A model generated the notes under the pieces. The model saw nothing but the letters and a program-made list of their open reading frames with translations, did not search any database and was not told the DNA's origin. Shown here piece by piece: positions 46,033 through 57,670 of a stretch of 64,000 bases of DNA (position 1 is its first letter; the number at the start of each line of letters is the position of its first letter). This stretch comes from Chrysemys picta bellii (Eukaryota > Chordata > Testudines > Emydidae): assembly GCF_011386835.1 (NCBI RefSeq), contig NC_088792.1, forward strand, positions 219,948,394 through 220,012,393. Direction: 5' to 3'. A program made the position numbers and the translations under genes.

Positions 46033-47375
46033 AGGATGAAGAAATCATAGAGGTCATCTAGTCCAACCCCCTGCTCAAAGCAGGACCAATTCCCCACTAA
46101 ATCATCCCAGCCAGGGCTTTGTCAAGCCGGGCCTTAAAAACCTCCAAGGAAGGAGACTCCACCACCTCCCTAGGTAATGCATTCCAGTGCTTCACCACCC
46201 TCCTAGTGAAATAGTGTTTCCTAATATCCAACCTGGACCTCCCCCACTGCAACTTGAGACCATTGCTCTTTGTTCTGTCATCTGCCACCACTGAGAACAG
46301 CCGAGCTCCATTCTCTTTGGAACCCTCCTTCAGGTAGTTGAAGGCTGCTATCAAATCCCGCCTCATTCTTCTCTTCTGGAGACTAAACAATCCCAGTTCT
46401 CTCAACTTCTCCTCATAAGTCATGTGCTACAGACTCCTAATCATTTTTGTTGCCCTCCGCTGGACTCTTTCCAACTTTTCCACATCGTTCTCGTAGTGTG
46501 GGGCCGAAAACTGGACACAGTATTCCAGATGAGGCCTCACCAATGTCGAATAAAGGGGAACGATCATGTTCCTCGATCTGCTGGCAATGCCCCTACTTAT
46601 ACTTATACAGCCCAAAATGCCGTTAACCTTCTTGGCAACAAGAGCACACTGTTCACTCATATCCAGCTTCTCGTCCACTGTGACCCCTAGGTCCTTTTCT
46701 GCAGAACAGCTACCTAGCCATTTGGTCCCTAGTCTGTAGCAGTGCATGGGATTCTTCCGTCCTAAGTGCAGGACTCTGCACTTGTTCTTGTTGAACCTCA
46801 TCAGGTTTTTTTTGGCCCAATCCTCTAATTTGTCTAGGTCCCTCTGTATCCGATCCCTACCCTCTAGTGTATCTACCACGCCTCCTAGTTTAGTGTCATC
46901 TGCAAACTTGCTGAGAGTGCAGTCCACACCATCCTCCAGATCATTAATAAAATTATTAAACAAAACCGGCCCCAGGACCGACCCTTGGGACACTCCGCTT
47001 GAAACGAGCTGCCAACTAGACATGGAGCCATTGATCACTACCCATTGAGCCCGACGATCTAGCCAGCTTTCTATCCACCTTACAGTCCATTCATCCAGCC
47101 CATACTTCTTTAACTTGGCGGCAAGAATACTGTGGGAGACTGTATCAAAAGCTTTGCTAAAGTCAAGGAATAACACATCCACTGCTTTCCCCTCATCCAC
47201 AGAGCCAGTTATCTCATCATAGAAGGCAATTAGGTTAGTCAGGCAAGACTTCCCCTTGGTGAATCCATGCTGACTGTTCCTGATCACTTTTCTCTCCTCT
47301 AAGTGTTTCAGAATTGATTCCTTGAGGACCTGCTCCATGATTTTTCCAGGGACTGAGGTGAGGCTGACTCATATG
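46033..47375 (-). mobile_element. CR1 LINE (bird-like subfamily), 5'-truncated
   Basis: The 3' end is at the left: gaaatcatagaggtcatctag and gtccaaccccctgctc on the plus strand, as in bird and reptile CR1. The reverse transcriptase half of ORF2 follows on the minus strand up to about 47375, where a poly-C run begins. The terminal octamer repeats are reduced to one unit. Distinct in sequence from the 17-kb and 33-kb elements. Confidence 0.9.
46097..47338 (-). pseudogene. CR1 ORF2 reverse transcriptase half, one break
   Basis: 47338-46427 is open for 303 codons. It has [32 protein letters not shown], a [12 protein letters not shown] block, [11 protein letters not shown] (catalytic FADD intact), [11 protein letters not shown], and the thumb [14 protein letters not shown] stop then separates the C-terminus (46423-46097), with [19 protein letters not shown] and [20 protein letters not shown]. 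In the conserved G-V-P-Q-G box the Pro is Ser (GVSQGS). The endonuclease half is missing by 5' truncation, so it cannot mobilise. Confidence 0.9.
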
Positions 47376-47968
47376 TTCCCCCCCCCCTCATTTATCTTCA
47401 ACCTTTCCTCATGCTTACTAGCAATTCCAATACTATAAGGCATTGCTTAATACACAGTGTCCACAATAGGTATTTTTTCTTTCTATTTCCCTACCATCAG
47501 TACATTTCTTTTGATGATAAAACTGGAGGAAGTACTACTGCACACAAGGCTGCCAGTGGTCAAACCACCATGCTTTGAGTAGGTTTAGATTATATGGTGT
47601 AGATCAGCAATGCTTAGCACAACCAGCAGCCCAGCGGCTCCACCTGGAAATGTGAGGCAGATTGAAAGGAAGTACAGAGATCTTGGGGAGAAGAGTACAA
47701 ATGTATGTTAACGGGACAAGTGATCAAATACTGGACTAAATCATATCAATCAAAATGCATCAGGCATTGTTCCAGTCTGTCAATTTCCAAATGGCATTTC
47801 AGCAGGAAACATGCAGAGCAATCAACATTTGGGTGAGTCACACCTGCATCAGCCTTCTGCAACAGCAACAACTATGATTTTTCTCAAGTTTGAATGATCA
47901 ACTCCTGCATTTGGTCAGGACAACTGTGTTAACATCATCAGTGCAGTAATACTTGGTAGGCTGGACAG
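47376..47968. other. Nothing recognised
   Basis: Starts with a C-run next to the CR1 border. No other feature. Confidence 0.45.
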
Positions 47969-47970
47969 TA

Positions 47971-48273
47971 GAACCACAGAGTTACGAACTGACCAGTCAA
48001 CCACCCACCTCATTTGGAACTGGAAGTACACAAGCAGGCAACAGCAGAGACAAAAAAGGAGAAGCAAATACAGTACAGTACTATGTTAAATGTAAACTAC
48101 TTAAAATAAAGGGAAAGCAGCATTTTTCTTCTACATAGTAAAGTTTCAAAGCAGTATTAAGTCCACATTCAGTTGTAAACTTTTGAAAGAACCATAACAT
48201 TTTGTTCAGAGTTACGAACATTTCAGAGCTATGAACAGCCTTCATTCCAGATGGGTTCGTAACTCTGAGGTTC
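47971..48273. mobile_element. Tigger-like (Tc1/mariner) MITE, 303 bp
   Basis: Ends GAACCACAGAGTTACGAACTG and the inverse GGTTCGTAACTCTGAGGTTC, bounded on both sides by TA (47969-47970, 48274-48275). A second inner copy of the motif (agagttacgaaca) occurs near 48210. The cagtagaacc-type ends resemble Tigger elements. Non-coding. Confidence 0.75.
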
Positions 48274-48275
48274 TA

Positions 48276-49008
48276 ATGTCCTTACTGCTTGAACTTTATT
48301 GTTAATAGCCTTATGAAGGATCACTTTACTACTAGCAATGTGTTCAGGATGAACTGTGGACTATATCTTTCCTGTAAATGCTACCCTATCTCCAAATCCC
48401 ATTCTCTCTCCACCAGTAATAGTAATAATTCTAACCTAGTTACAGGAGGAAATTAAATTTTTGAAACAGTTTTAAAGACAGAAGGCCTAACTTTTTGGAA
48501 CTGCATGTACTAGATGCAGACATTTGGCCATATTTCTTGCACCCTAACTCAAGGGCAGAATGAAATATTTTCATCTCCTAGAGCTACAGTTTGCTGAAAG
48601 GATGTTCTCATAAATAAAGTGCTGAAGGACGTGCTATTTGCTTCATTTCCCTTTCATGTTCTGCCTCCAGTCTAGATGACACAGTATCTTTAGAGACATC
48701 TGATAATACAAAATGAGGATGTTAAAAAAGTAACAGTACTAATAGCAGAAAGATTGTGTTGGCGCACACACTGTTTCTGAGTGCTTTGAACATATGAAGA
48801 GTTTGAGCAGATTGGATTTCCTAAACAAATCCGTTCTCAATCTCCCGCTCTGTTAATGAAAAGATGTTAATCTGGCAAAGTCCATGAGTGTCCAGTTCTT
48901 TTACCTGTCTTCATTTGAGAATGAATCACTGAAAAGCACTATCCATTTACAAGAGTCTGATATATAATGTATCCTTTAATACTGCCAACTCTCATTCAGT
49001 TTTGCATG
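48276..49008. other. Nothing recognised
   Basis: Unassigned sequence. Confidence 0.45.
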
Positions 49009-49016
49009 CTAAAACA

Positions 49017-49294
49017 CAGAGGTTCTCAAATGTTTCATACTGTTGACAACACTTTGATGCAGACTGTCTTGTGGACCACCTGTCCCCCCCATTTGCAAAT
49101 CTGATCCTGTAGGAAATAGAGCAATTGATTGCATGGGAAAGTATTTAATGTGTTTTAGTGTGGGTGGGTGGATGACAGGGTGAAAATAATGCAATTTAGC
49201 TGCTGGAAATAAGGGGGAGGAGACAGCACAGGATGACATTACTGCCTGTCTGTGAACCTCAAATGGGTCCACAGATCACAGTTTGGGCACCTTT
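49017..49294. mobile_element. hAT-Charlie-like MITE, eroded
   Basis: Left end CAGAGGTTCTCAAATG. The right end inverted reads AAAAGGTGCCCAAACTGTGA, both variants of the cagtggttctcaaact ends of Charlie-type hAT elements. Inner arms tggaccacct and gggtccacagatcac also pair. No target duplication survives. Confidence 0.6.
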
Positions 49295-49324
49295 TATCCT
49301 CACACACAATGAAGGTTTGACTAA

Positions 49325-49495
49325 CCTCAGCATTGGGTTCTCCATCACTGACCATTTTTAATTCAAGATTGGATATTTTTCTAAAAAGATATGCTTTAGG
49401 AATTATTTTGGAGTAGTTTTATGATCCATGTCCAATGGGAGGCCAGACTACATGATCATAATGGTCCCTTCTGGCCTTGGAACCTATGAGTCATT
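49325..49495 (+). mobile_element. CR1 (L3-like) 3' end
   Basis: Plus-strand untranslated end: gggttctccatcactgacca, aattcaagattggatatttt, ccagactacatgatcataat, ggtcccttctggccttgg, ending acctatgagtc. Same subfamily as the 32-34 kb element. Confidence 0.8.
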
Positions 49496-49766
49496 GTTGT
49501 TGCTTAGAACATTCTAATCAGCAAGCACAAGGGAATGGAAGAAAAACAGCAGAATATGGATTGGGAACCAGTGCTTTGATCTCTATGAGTAGTCCATCTT
49601 CTAATGAGTAAAATGATGGGCAGCTTCAGGCAGTGTTAGATTAAAAGAATTTTCATAGTGTAATCAATGAATTTAGTGCCCCTTTATCTGTCATTCAAAA
49701 AGATTACACTGAAAATCTTCTCAAGTAATATATACCCCTCTTATACCTTAGAGGAGAAGCCTGACT

Positions 49767-49920
49767 GGGCCTCTTCTATGCTACAAAGTTAGGTCGACCC
49801 ATCTTCATTGCTTAGGGGTGTGAAAAGTCCACACCTCTGAGTGGCATATTTAAGCTGGTCTAGATTGAAGTGCTACAGCAGTGCATGCGCCACTGTAGCT
49901 TTTCAAGTGTAGACAAGCCC
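49767..49920. mobile_element. Harbinger-like MITE, 154 bp
   Basis: Left end GGGCCTCTTCTATGCTAC and right end inverse GGGCTTGTCTACACTTGAAA. The inner arms include gttaggtcgaccc. The gggcttgtctac ends place it with the 27-kb and 11-kb elements. The 3-bp duplication is not clear. Confidence 0.6.
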
Positions 49921-49924
49921 TTAA

Positions 49925-50016
49925 TTAAGTCCTGATCGTTTGGTACTTAAGCATGTGCTTAGCTTTAAGCATGTGAATACTCCCACTGATTCAATTGCTA
50001 CGTAGAATCAGGACAT
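49925..50016. repeat. Palindromic MITE fragment
   Basis: The motif cttaagcatgtgcttagctt and the outer inverted pair taagtcctgat / atcaggacatta. A relative is at 54745-54840. Confidence 0.5.
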
Positions 50017-51479
50017 TAATAAAGATAATTACTTAATATTGTTGGTTTCAGGGCTCAGCTTGAGTGAGTATAGTATACTGACACCTGTCTCATGCTGTCT
50101 TTTTGTTTTCCAGAATTTAAGCCTTCATTTTTTAAGAAAGACTCTGTTATGATTGCCGAGATATTCTCAGTTCATGTTTTCAAATCTAACTGCAGTGACA
50201 TCTGCCTGCATTTGCAGAACCTAAAATAATAGCTGTGAAAGGTGTGACCTGCCGCCTTCACCTCAGTGGGTACTAACACAGGTATCCTCCTTCCCCCCAA
50301 CAAATAATACTTTAAAGGTCAATATTGTTGACTGTTTCAAACTAATCAAAGTACTTGTAAAAGGAGAGGAGTGGTTATATTACAAAGATCTGCACAATCT
50401 ATTGGGAGAGAGGGCTCATTTTGGCACCACAAGGGAGTGGGCTTAGGAGAGGCACTACCACTTTCCCCCCCCCTTAAGTCAGAGAACCAAGGACAAGGAG
50501 CCTAGCAGAGTCCATCAAGTCATATAAGCTTCACCTTGGGATATCCAAGCCTGAGGAGCCAAGCACAGTTCATTGGTGTAATCCGATCCCACTGAGGGGA
50601 AGCAAGTCCCAGGAGCCCAGAGAGGATGCCTGAAGTTACGTAGATTCATGATTCTTTTCATTTTCAAACTATACATGGTGATATTTGCGTTTTAAAATAT
50701 ATTCCCCTAATACACTCCCTATTTAGTTATAAGCAGTTCATTGCTTTTAATTGTTCTATTTAGCATTCTGTTTTCCTGGTGCTTCCTTCATATGAGTCAT
50801 CAAACATGCCACTTTAAGTCCATGGAGCCCTGATCTTTAGGGAAGTGCACACAAGCACTATGAAACAATCTTCCTGTCAGTTTGACATGCTGAATCACAC
50901 TCCGTTCTTAAATTCAGGTTACATCATTTTGGGCTTTTTCTACTTCTTTTAACAGTATAAAGCCCAAGGAATTTTTTTATTTTTTTTAATTTTTTTTTTG
51001 GTTCAGGAATGATGATAGTGCAAAGAGTATTGTATTGTATTCAGCAGAACAAGACTGCAGGTTCCTTTCCTGTCTCTGCAACCATTGGCTTTTCTCTGAA
51101 CACCACAAAGTAATTTAGTCCTTTTGGGTGTTCAACCGCTCCTTTTGGTCCTTGTATCGGGTGAGGACATCCTGGCTCTCCAAGACTCTTGTTCTTGGGT
51201 CCACCACGGAGCACCTCCCAGCACTTTCTGCTCCCTGCAGGGGATCACCAGAATCCTGGCAAGCTTCCTGCTGGCCACCAAACTGACTTTACTGCAGAAG
51301 AGCCTTCCAACTCTTTCACTGGTCTCTTTCACTCTGTGAATGTGCATCCCACCTTATGGGAGGCATATTTCTGGATTGCTGTCTTATGCCCTAACAGTAT
51401 CCCAGTACAAGAGGGCGAGGGGCTCACTTATATTTGGTAGTGAGTTTCAGCTGGCCTGACCACTGTACCCCAACTCCCC
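50017..51479. other. No gene or repeat firmly recognised
   Basis: Includes a T-rich tract near 50970-51000. Open frames at 51124-51440 have no domain-like content, though this part could belong to the LTR-like block that follows. Confidence 0.4.
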
Positions 51480-51944
51480 AATGTCATAACCTGTATCTAG
51501 AAGATGTCATGTAAGATAGCCATAGAAAACCAATAATATCCTGATCATTAATATTATTGTGTGGTGTATGGATGGAGGACAAATTCAACATTACAAACAT
51601 ATTGGAAATTATGTTATCAAGATATGTCTGCCAGGCAGGGCTAAAGTTACCTCACCCCAGACAAAGGAATGTGGTTCTACCACCTTGAAAGTGTTTCCAA
51701 GGTACATTAAGAGACAATGGGAATGCAATTTACACAGAAGACAAACAGGACCACTTAGCATCACAGTAGGGTGAGGAGATTGCAGGAAACAGACCAATTT
51801 GCATTTTAGGAAACACCAGTGGGGGAAGAAACCAGCGTGGAGCTTCCTTCGCCACCAGAACCCTTGTCACTTTCCTCACAGCTAGAGTGTTCTTTGCTTT
51901 GGGGAATAACCTTCAGAAGAATCCATTTCAAAGGTGCTCAGGGC

Positions 51945-51952
51945 TATAAAAG
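51945..51952 (+). promoter_or_regulatory. TATA box of the putative LTR
   Basis: gggcTATAAAAGagagg, a canonical TATA element in the plus-strand LTR-like block. Confidence 0.4.
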
Positions 51953-52025
51953 AGAGGGGCAAAGAACTCCATGTTATCTTTCACCTAACCACTTTGGACT
52001 TTGTGGGAGATGAGTAAAGGGGTTT

Positions 52026-52526
52026 TCATAGATTTATAGATTCTAGGACTGGAAGGGACCTCGAGAGGTCATCGAGTCCAGTCCTCTGCCCGCATGGCAG
52101 GACCAAATACTGTCTAGACCATCCCTGATAGACATTTATCTAACCTACTCTTAAATATCTCCAGAGATGGAGATTCCACAACCTCCCTAGGCAATTTATT
52201 CCAGTGTTTAACCACCCTGACAGTTAGGAACTTTTTCCTAATGTCCAACCTAGACCTCCCTTGCTGCAGTTTAAGCCCATTGCTTCTTGTTCTATCCTTA
52301 GAGGCTAAGGTGAACAAGTTTTCTCCCTCCTCCTTATGACACCCTTTTAGATACCTGAAAACTGCTATCATGTCCCCTCTCAGTCTTTTCTTTTCCAAAC
52401 TAAACAAACCCAATTCTTTCAGCCTTCCTACATAAGTCATGTTCTCAAGACCTTTAATCATTCTTGTTGCTCTTCTCTGGACCCTTTCCAATTTCGCCAC
52501 ATCTTTCTTGAAATGCGGTGCCCAGA
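52026..52526 (-). mobile_element. CR1 LINE 3' fragment with ORF2 C-terminus
   Basis: The left end on plus is ttcatagatttatagattct, the CR1 3' terminus. The minus strand encodes the thumb and C-terminus (52526-52114 open), with [20 protein letters not shown] and [20 protein letters not shown]. It is nearly identical in protein to the 17-kb copy, so the two are the same young subfamily. Truncated at cggtgcccag/atggg. Confidence 0.9.
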
Positions 52527-53105
52527 TGGGTTGGTCAGCCATTTTGCCGGAAGGTAGTATGGTAAGAAAACTATGTAGAACAAAGGCTGTAGCTTGTTTT
52601 GTCTTAGCCTCTAGAAAACGTTTTTCACTTTTATTTGCCTGTAACCATTTCTAACTGTATTCTTGATACCTGAACTCACTTAAAATCATATCTCCTTTTC
52701 TTAACAGATTTGTTTTACTTTTAATCTAAACCAAGCCAGTGCTGTTTTGATTTTAAGTCAGTGTTCAAATCAGTTCATGTGGCAAGCTGCTGGGTATTAT
52801 GTCTTTAAAGGAACAAACAAACTTTAATATTTGTCTGAATGGTCCGGGTGGGGGCTGGACATTGCAGAACACACCTTTTGGGGAAATTTTGGGATTGGGG
52901 GATGACTGGGGTGTAAGAAGCAGGCTGCTGGAATCAGAATTGCTGTGTCAGAGCTGCTTAACACAGAGATAGCCAGTTCAGGCTTGTATGCTGGCTGGGA
53001 GTGTCCAGAGAAAGGCATTACAGCAATTTAAGGCACCCTGGATTACAGAGCAGGCAGTGACACAACCCCTTACTGGTGTGGACTGCATCCCAGAATGTGA
53101 CACCC

Positions 53106-53980
53106 TTGCACAGGGCAGAGGTTGGGACCTTATCCCCTTTCATGCCCAGATCACCTTGTGACACCACCCTTCCTCTACAGCTAAGTTGCATGTAACAGTT
53201 CTGTGGGTTGTAATGATTCAGTGATATGATGGGAACTATACACATGTCAAAAGTTTTCATTGGTAGGTTACTTAGCCCAACTGTTTGTTGTTGCTCTTTA
53301 AAGTTTCCATTGCTGCACGCTAGCTTGGGAATCAGTGCTTAAAAGCCTCCCCATGGCATGGCTGCCTCCGCTCCACTGCACACTGAAGCAGCACTGCTAG
53401 GGAAACTGAGGGAGGCAGGGAGGAGTACAACAATCTGAAGGGCAACATATGAAAAATGTACCTTTTAAAACTCAGTTTAATTTAATCTGGGACCACAAAT
53501 GCTAAAATCCCTTAATTGTAATTATGTTGACATTTTATGGTGACAGTACAGGACAGAATTAAAATTGTTTGGGTGCCTTAATTGTTAATTTCCATTCCTT
53601 AACATGTTGGATTTCTTTTAAACATAACCTTTACTCTGAATTTCCTGGATTTGTACATGGCATTTGGATAACTAGAATATCTCAGTGTAATATTTTTTAC
53701 CCTTATGTTATATTGATAGGTACTTAATTTCATCTTAATATAATTTTTTCTAGGAATCAAGAGAAAAATACTTAGCAAAAACTGGTCTAACTTGCCACTA
53801 AACCTGCTGGTCACTGGTGCTCCAGAGAAATACTGCTTACTTTGGAAGGCACGCCTTACAAAAGACCATTTGGCATGCTCTGTTTTTATTTCAGTGCTTT
53901 CTTTGATCTTTTATGTTTAATAGGCACCCAGGGGTCTGACTGTCCTGTCAGTTGCATAGTTGTATCTCCCAGTGAAATTC
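53106..53980. other. Nothing recognised
   Basis: Unassigned. Confidence 0.45.
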
Positions 53981-53984
53981 ATCC

Positions 53985-54115
53985 GAATTACATGCTTGCC
54001 TTTTCCCATTCTCTAACATAGGGATAATAGTGCTTCCCTACCAAACAGGGGTGCGGCGAGGATAAATTCAGTAATGTTTGTGAGGTATTCAGATATTAGA
54101 CCATTGAAGGCCATA
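53985..54115 (+). repeat. MIR-like SINE fragment
   Basis: Eroded core phrase ttcccattctctaacatagggataatagtgcttcccta (compare the MIR phrase around ctgtaaaatggggataataa) followed by gaggataaattcagtaatgt. Confidence 0.45.
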
Positions 54116-54744
54116 TAAGAATTTATAGAGGTGTAATTAGTGGAATGATTGTACTACTGGAGTTAAATTTGTCAGTCTAAAATTAAGACTTTTTTATAAC
54201 CTGGACAAACATTCAAATCGCTCTGAATCTTCTCAGGCTTCAGGAAACGCACAGTTTTCACTAGGTATGGTTGGAGACTTTGCACAGATATTAACATATA
54301 GTCACTCCCATACTAACATGAAGCAGACATTTGCATAGTCACTCCCACATTAGTAACCTTTCCGTACAATCTCTCTGCTAGTCTGTTGGCACTATTGTAA
54401 AATGTTAAATGGGTCTATTTTGAATTCTGTAAAACGGAAACAACTTCGCAATTATTTTCCTAGTTTGTAGACAGCTTTAGTCAATAACCTGTCTTTAACC
54501 TAGATTTTACCCTAGTTATCGGAGTGTGGGTGTGCAGGAATACTTTAAAGTTGTTCCATGGTGATGAGTGGGTTTCATGAATAAATGAGTCACTTAATGG
54601 GTTGGAAAAGCATTATGACATAAGAATTCCTTTTAGCTATATAATCAGTATCCTCTTACCCAAATAATTCTAAAATATTCTACATTAAAGCAAGTTTTTA
54701 GTAGTGATAAGACAGTGTATTGGGTTATTACTTTAGTCATTTAG

Positions 54745-54840
54745 GCCCTTATTCAAATGAGTATTTAAGCATATGCTTAGCCTTAAACACACAAACTATC
54801 CCATCACTATTCAGCAAAGCACCTAAGCAGGTTCTTAATT
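54745..54840. repeat. Palindromic MITE fragment
   Basis: gtatttaagcatatgcttag, ccttaaacacacaaact and attcagcaaagcacctaagc match the family at 49925-50016. Confidence 0.5.
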
Positions 54841-54873
54841 TCATAGTTGCATTTAAATGTTATTGACTGTACT

Positions 54874-55109
54874 CAGGGCCGGCTCCAGGCACCAGCTACC
54901 AAGCAGGTGCTTGGGGCGGCCACTTCGGAGGGGGGCGGCACGTCCAGCTGTTCGGCGGCAATTCAGCGGACGGTCCCTCACTCCTGCTCAGAGCGAAGGA
55001 CCTCCCACCGAATTGCTGCCGCAGATCGCGATTGCGATCGCAGCTTTTTTGTTTTGTTTGTTTGTTTGTTTGGCTGCTTGGGGCGGCCAAAACCCTGGAG
55101 CCGGCCCTG
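54874..55109. mobile_element. hAT-type MITE, CAGGGCCGGCTCCAGG family, copy 2
   Basis: Perfect terminal repeats CAGGGCCGGCTCCAGG / CCTGGAGCCGGCCCTG with a perfect duplication actgtact (54866-54873, 55110-55117). The interior has gatcgcgattgcgatcgc, a (TTTG)n tract and gcttggggcggcc arms. Same family as 20999, inserted in opposite orientation. Open frames inside are not genes. Confidence 0.92.
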
Positions 55110-55117
55110 ACTGTACT

Positions 55118-56428
55118 ATCTTATTTTTGTTTCTATTGGCCGCTGCGTTTCAAATAGAATTTGTATTGATTATCCTACCATTGCAGCAACAAATTGCTTT
55201 CTCCTTCTGAAAGAGATTAAGCACAAAGTTATAGCCAGTGCCTGAGAAAATAAACTAAAATGGCTTCTGCTAATTCCTAACTATGCAGAATAGGTTAGCC
55301 AATCAGGGAACCCCAACCAGTGTCATGTGATGTTTCTGACCAGCAACAACTACCAAAACCAGCACAATGCAAAAATAAAATTGCAAAACTTTGTAATTCA
55401 CTTTGCAAAATTATTCTAACAACTAAAATATGTATTAATAACAAAATGTTGGAAAATTTCAGAGTTTGTAAAAAAATTATTCTATGTCTAGGACTCCATA
55501 AAAGGCAACTTTTGACCAGTGAAAATATACATTATCATTATTTCACCCAGGTGTAAGTTTTATGTAAAATTAAGAATCATTTATGCATGGAGCGTAATAG
55601 TACTTGATTTTAGTAGATATATAAAAAGTGTGCTGCATTTGAGATATGAATATTGGATTATAAATGGAGCAGTCAAATGGACATAACAGGTTGTGGGCCA
55701 GTTCCTTACCTGCTGCGAATCAGTTCAGCTATATTGACTTCTGCCTGAGAATCTGGCCCCATAGCTCTCAAAGAGGTATTATAGTGTACAAAATAGTCAG
55801 TGATAAGGAAAGGTTGTCTTTTGTTACAGAGAAAAATAAATTATTCAAGATTGTTGTTTGTTCTAAAACAAGATGAAGAAACATACTAATGCATACTTAC
55901 CACAGAGAAATAAGAATGGAAAACAAAGGCATGCACAGTTTGACAAACACAATAGCAACTATTAGAGGAGCATAAGTTACAAAAAATGGATAGTGAAAGA
56001 ATTGCTGAAACAATTCTTAGTAAGTGATTACTTAGTGGATTACACACAGCCCAGCAAGTGAAGAACACTGGAGAAATAGTCTGACTCTGACATAGGGATT
56101 TGGTAATTGGTAATAACGTATGTGCAGCAGTAAATGATCATTAGGAAGCCTGTTCAGGAAAAAGAAAACATGGAACATGATCAAGTACCAGAGAATTCTG
56201 ACTGAGCTATTGCTGGGGTTCTATGGGCTGAATTTTGCCTCTGGCATAAGATCTTGTAAACTATGGTGGTTTCACTTTGCGGGAGTTCATACAAAACAGG
56301 AGCCATCACTGTGAGGTGAGTGCAGGGTGCATTTGCATTCCAAAACCACCTTCCCATCCCTCCCACAGCTATTTACAAGATTTCACTGACGTTATTTGAG
56401 CCCCTGAGAACCAAGCACAGGAAATGTC
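55118..56428. other. No gene or repeat recognised
   Basis: AT-rich. Nothing assignable. Confidence 0.5.
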
Positions 56429-56503
56429 TTTTCCTGTGGAATGCAGTGTTGTTGTAGTCCTGTTGGTCCAGGGATATTAGAGAGACAAGATGGTGAGTTA
56501 ATA

Positions 56504-56694
56504 CACCTCTAGTCCGATATAACACTGTCTTCGGGAGCCAAAAAATCTTACCGCGTTATAGGTGAAACCGCATTATATCGAACTTGCTTTGATCTGCCCA
56601 AGTGCGCAGCCCTGCCCACCCCCCAGAGCACTGCTTTACTGCGTTATATCTGAATGTGTGTTATATCGGGTCGCGTTATATTGGGGTAGAGGTG
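56504..56694. mobile_element. Tc1/mariner-type MITE (191 bp) nested in PLE
   Basis: Ends CACCTCTAGTCCGATATAAC and the inverse GTTATATTGGGGTAGAGGTG. Flanked by TA (56502-56503, 56695-56696). The interior repeats gttatatc phrases. Removing it with one TA restores the continuous PLE tail gttaatatcttttatt, an unambiguous empty site. Confidence 0.88.
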
Positions 56695-56829
56695 TATCTT
56701 TTATTGGGCTAATTTTTCTTACCTCGTAGACTAAGTTCCCTATAAGCTGCACAGCAGCCTATTTAGTGCCATGCAGGCAGTTAGGGAACCCGCCCATCTG
56801 GGACCTGCCGCGGTCAAGGGAGGGGCACC

Positions 56830-57175
56830 CATAGGCACCAACTTCCCCTCTAGCCACGGAGTGCTTGACCCCCCCCTCAGTCCTAGGCCCCACCCCCACT
56901 CCACCCCCTTCCCCAAGTCCCTGCCCCGCCTCTTCCCGTCCCCAATCCATCCCCGTCCCACTTCTTCCCCGCCTCCTCTCCCTCCCTCCTGGATTTTCCT
57001 GCACACTGCGAAACAGCTGTTCACAGCGGCAGGAGGCGCTGGAAGGGAAGGGGAGGAGTTGGTCAGCGGGGCCGCCGGCAGGTGAGAGGTGCTGGGGGGT
57101 GGGGGGAGCTTGGCTGCTGGTGGGTGCTGCTGAACAGCACCTGCTCATTTTTATCTGTGGGTGCTCCAGGAAAAA
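56830..57175. mobile_element. Truncated copy of the 36-kb hAT element
   Basis: Begins CATAGGCACCAACTTCC and shares with 36080-36486 the C-rich body and the closing phrases ggtgggtgctgctgaacagc and gggtgctccagg. The right terminal repeat is missing. Confidence 0.65.
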
Positions 57176-57195
57176 GCCCAGCCCCAACTCAGCCC

Positions 57196-57670
57196 CAGAC
57201 CTGCTGCGGCCAGGGGAGGGGTGCCCCGAACCCAACCTTGGCTCAGACCTGCTGCAGCCAGGACGCCCTTCCCCTCCCCTGGCCCCAACTCAGTCCTGGC
57301 TTGGACCTGCTGCAGCCAGGGGAGGGGCACCTATCCCAAGGCCCCAGCCCCGAAGCTGCCATGGCAGGGAGAGGCGCCTCTCCACCAGCCCAGGTGTTGG
57401 GGAGAGAGAGCTGGGGGAAGTCCTCTTGCCCCGCTGTAGCCCTGGAGCACCCTCCTGCACTCCAAACCCCTCATCACCGGCCCCATCCCAGAGCCCGCGC
57501 CCCCAGCTAGAGCCCTCACCCTATGCACCCCAACCCTCTGCCCCAGCCCTGAGCTTCTCATCCCCAGCCCCACCTCAGAGCTCTCACCCCCAGCCAGAGC
57601 CCTCACATCCCTGCACCCAACTCTCTGCCCCAGCCCCAAGCCCCCTCCCACACTCCGAATCCCTTGGCCC
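57196..57670. repeat. C-rich degenerate tandem repeats
   Basis: 57196-57330 has about three units around gacctgctgcagccaggg. 57486-57660 has two units of roughly 85 bp containing ccccagccagagccctcac. These account for the long open frames on both strands here, which I do not regard as genes. Confidence 0.7.

Larger units (their letters stand above)
51480..53105 (+). mobile_element. Probable retroviral LTR interrupted by CR1
   Basis: Resembles a sauropsid retroviral LTR: a non-coding 5' part, a TATA box (tataaaag, 51945-51952), then sequence that resumes after the CR1 insertion with aattttgggattgggggatg and related phrases. TG/CA borders and the target duplication were not found. CR1 sequence at 52026-52526 splits it. 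Confidence 0.4.
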
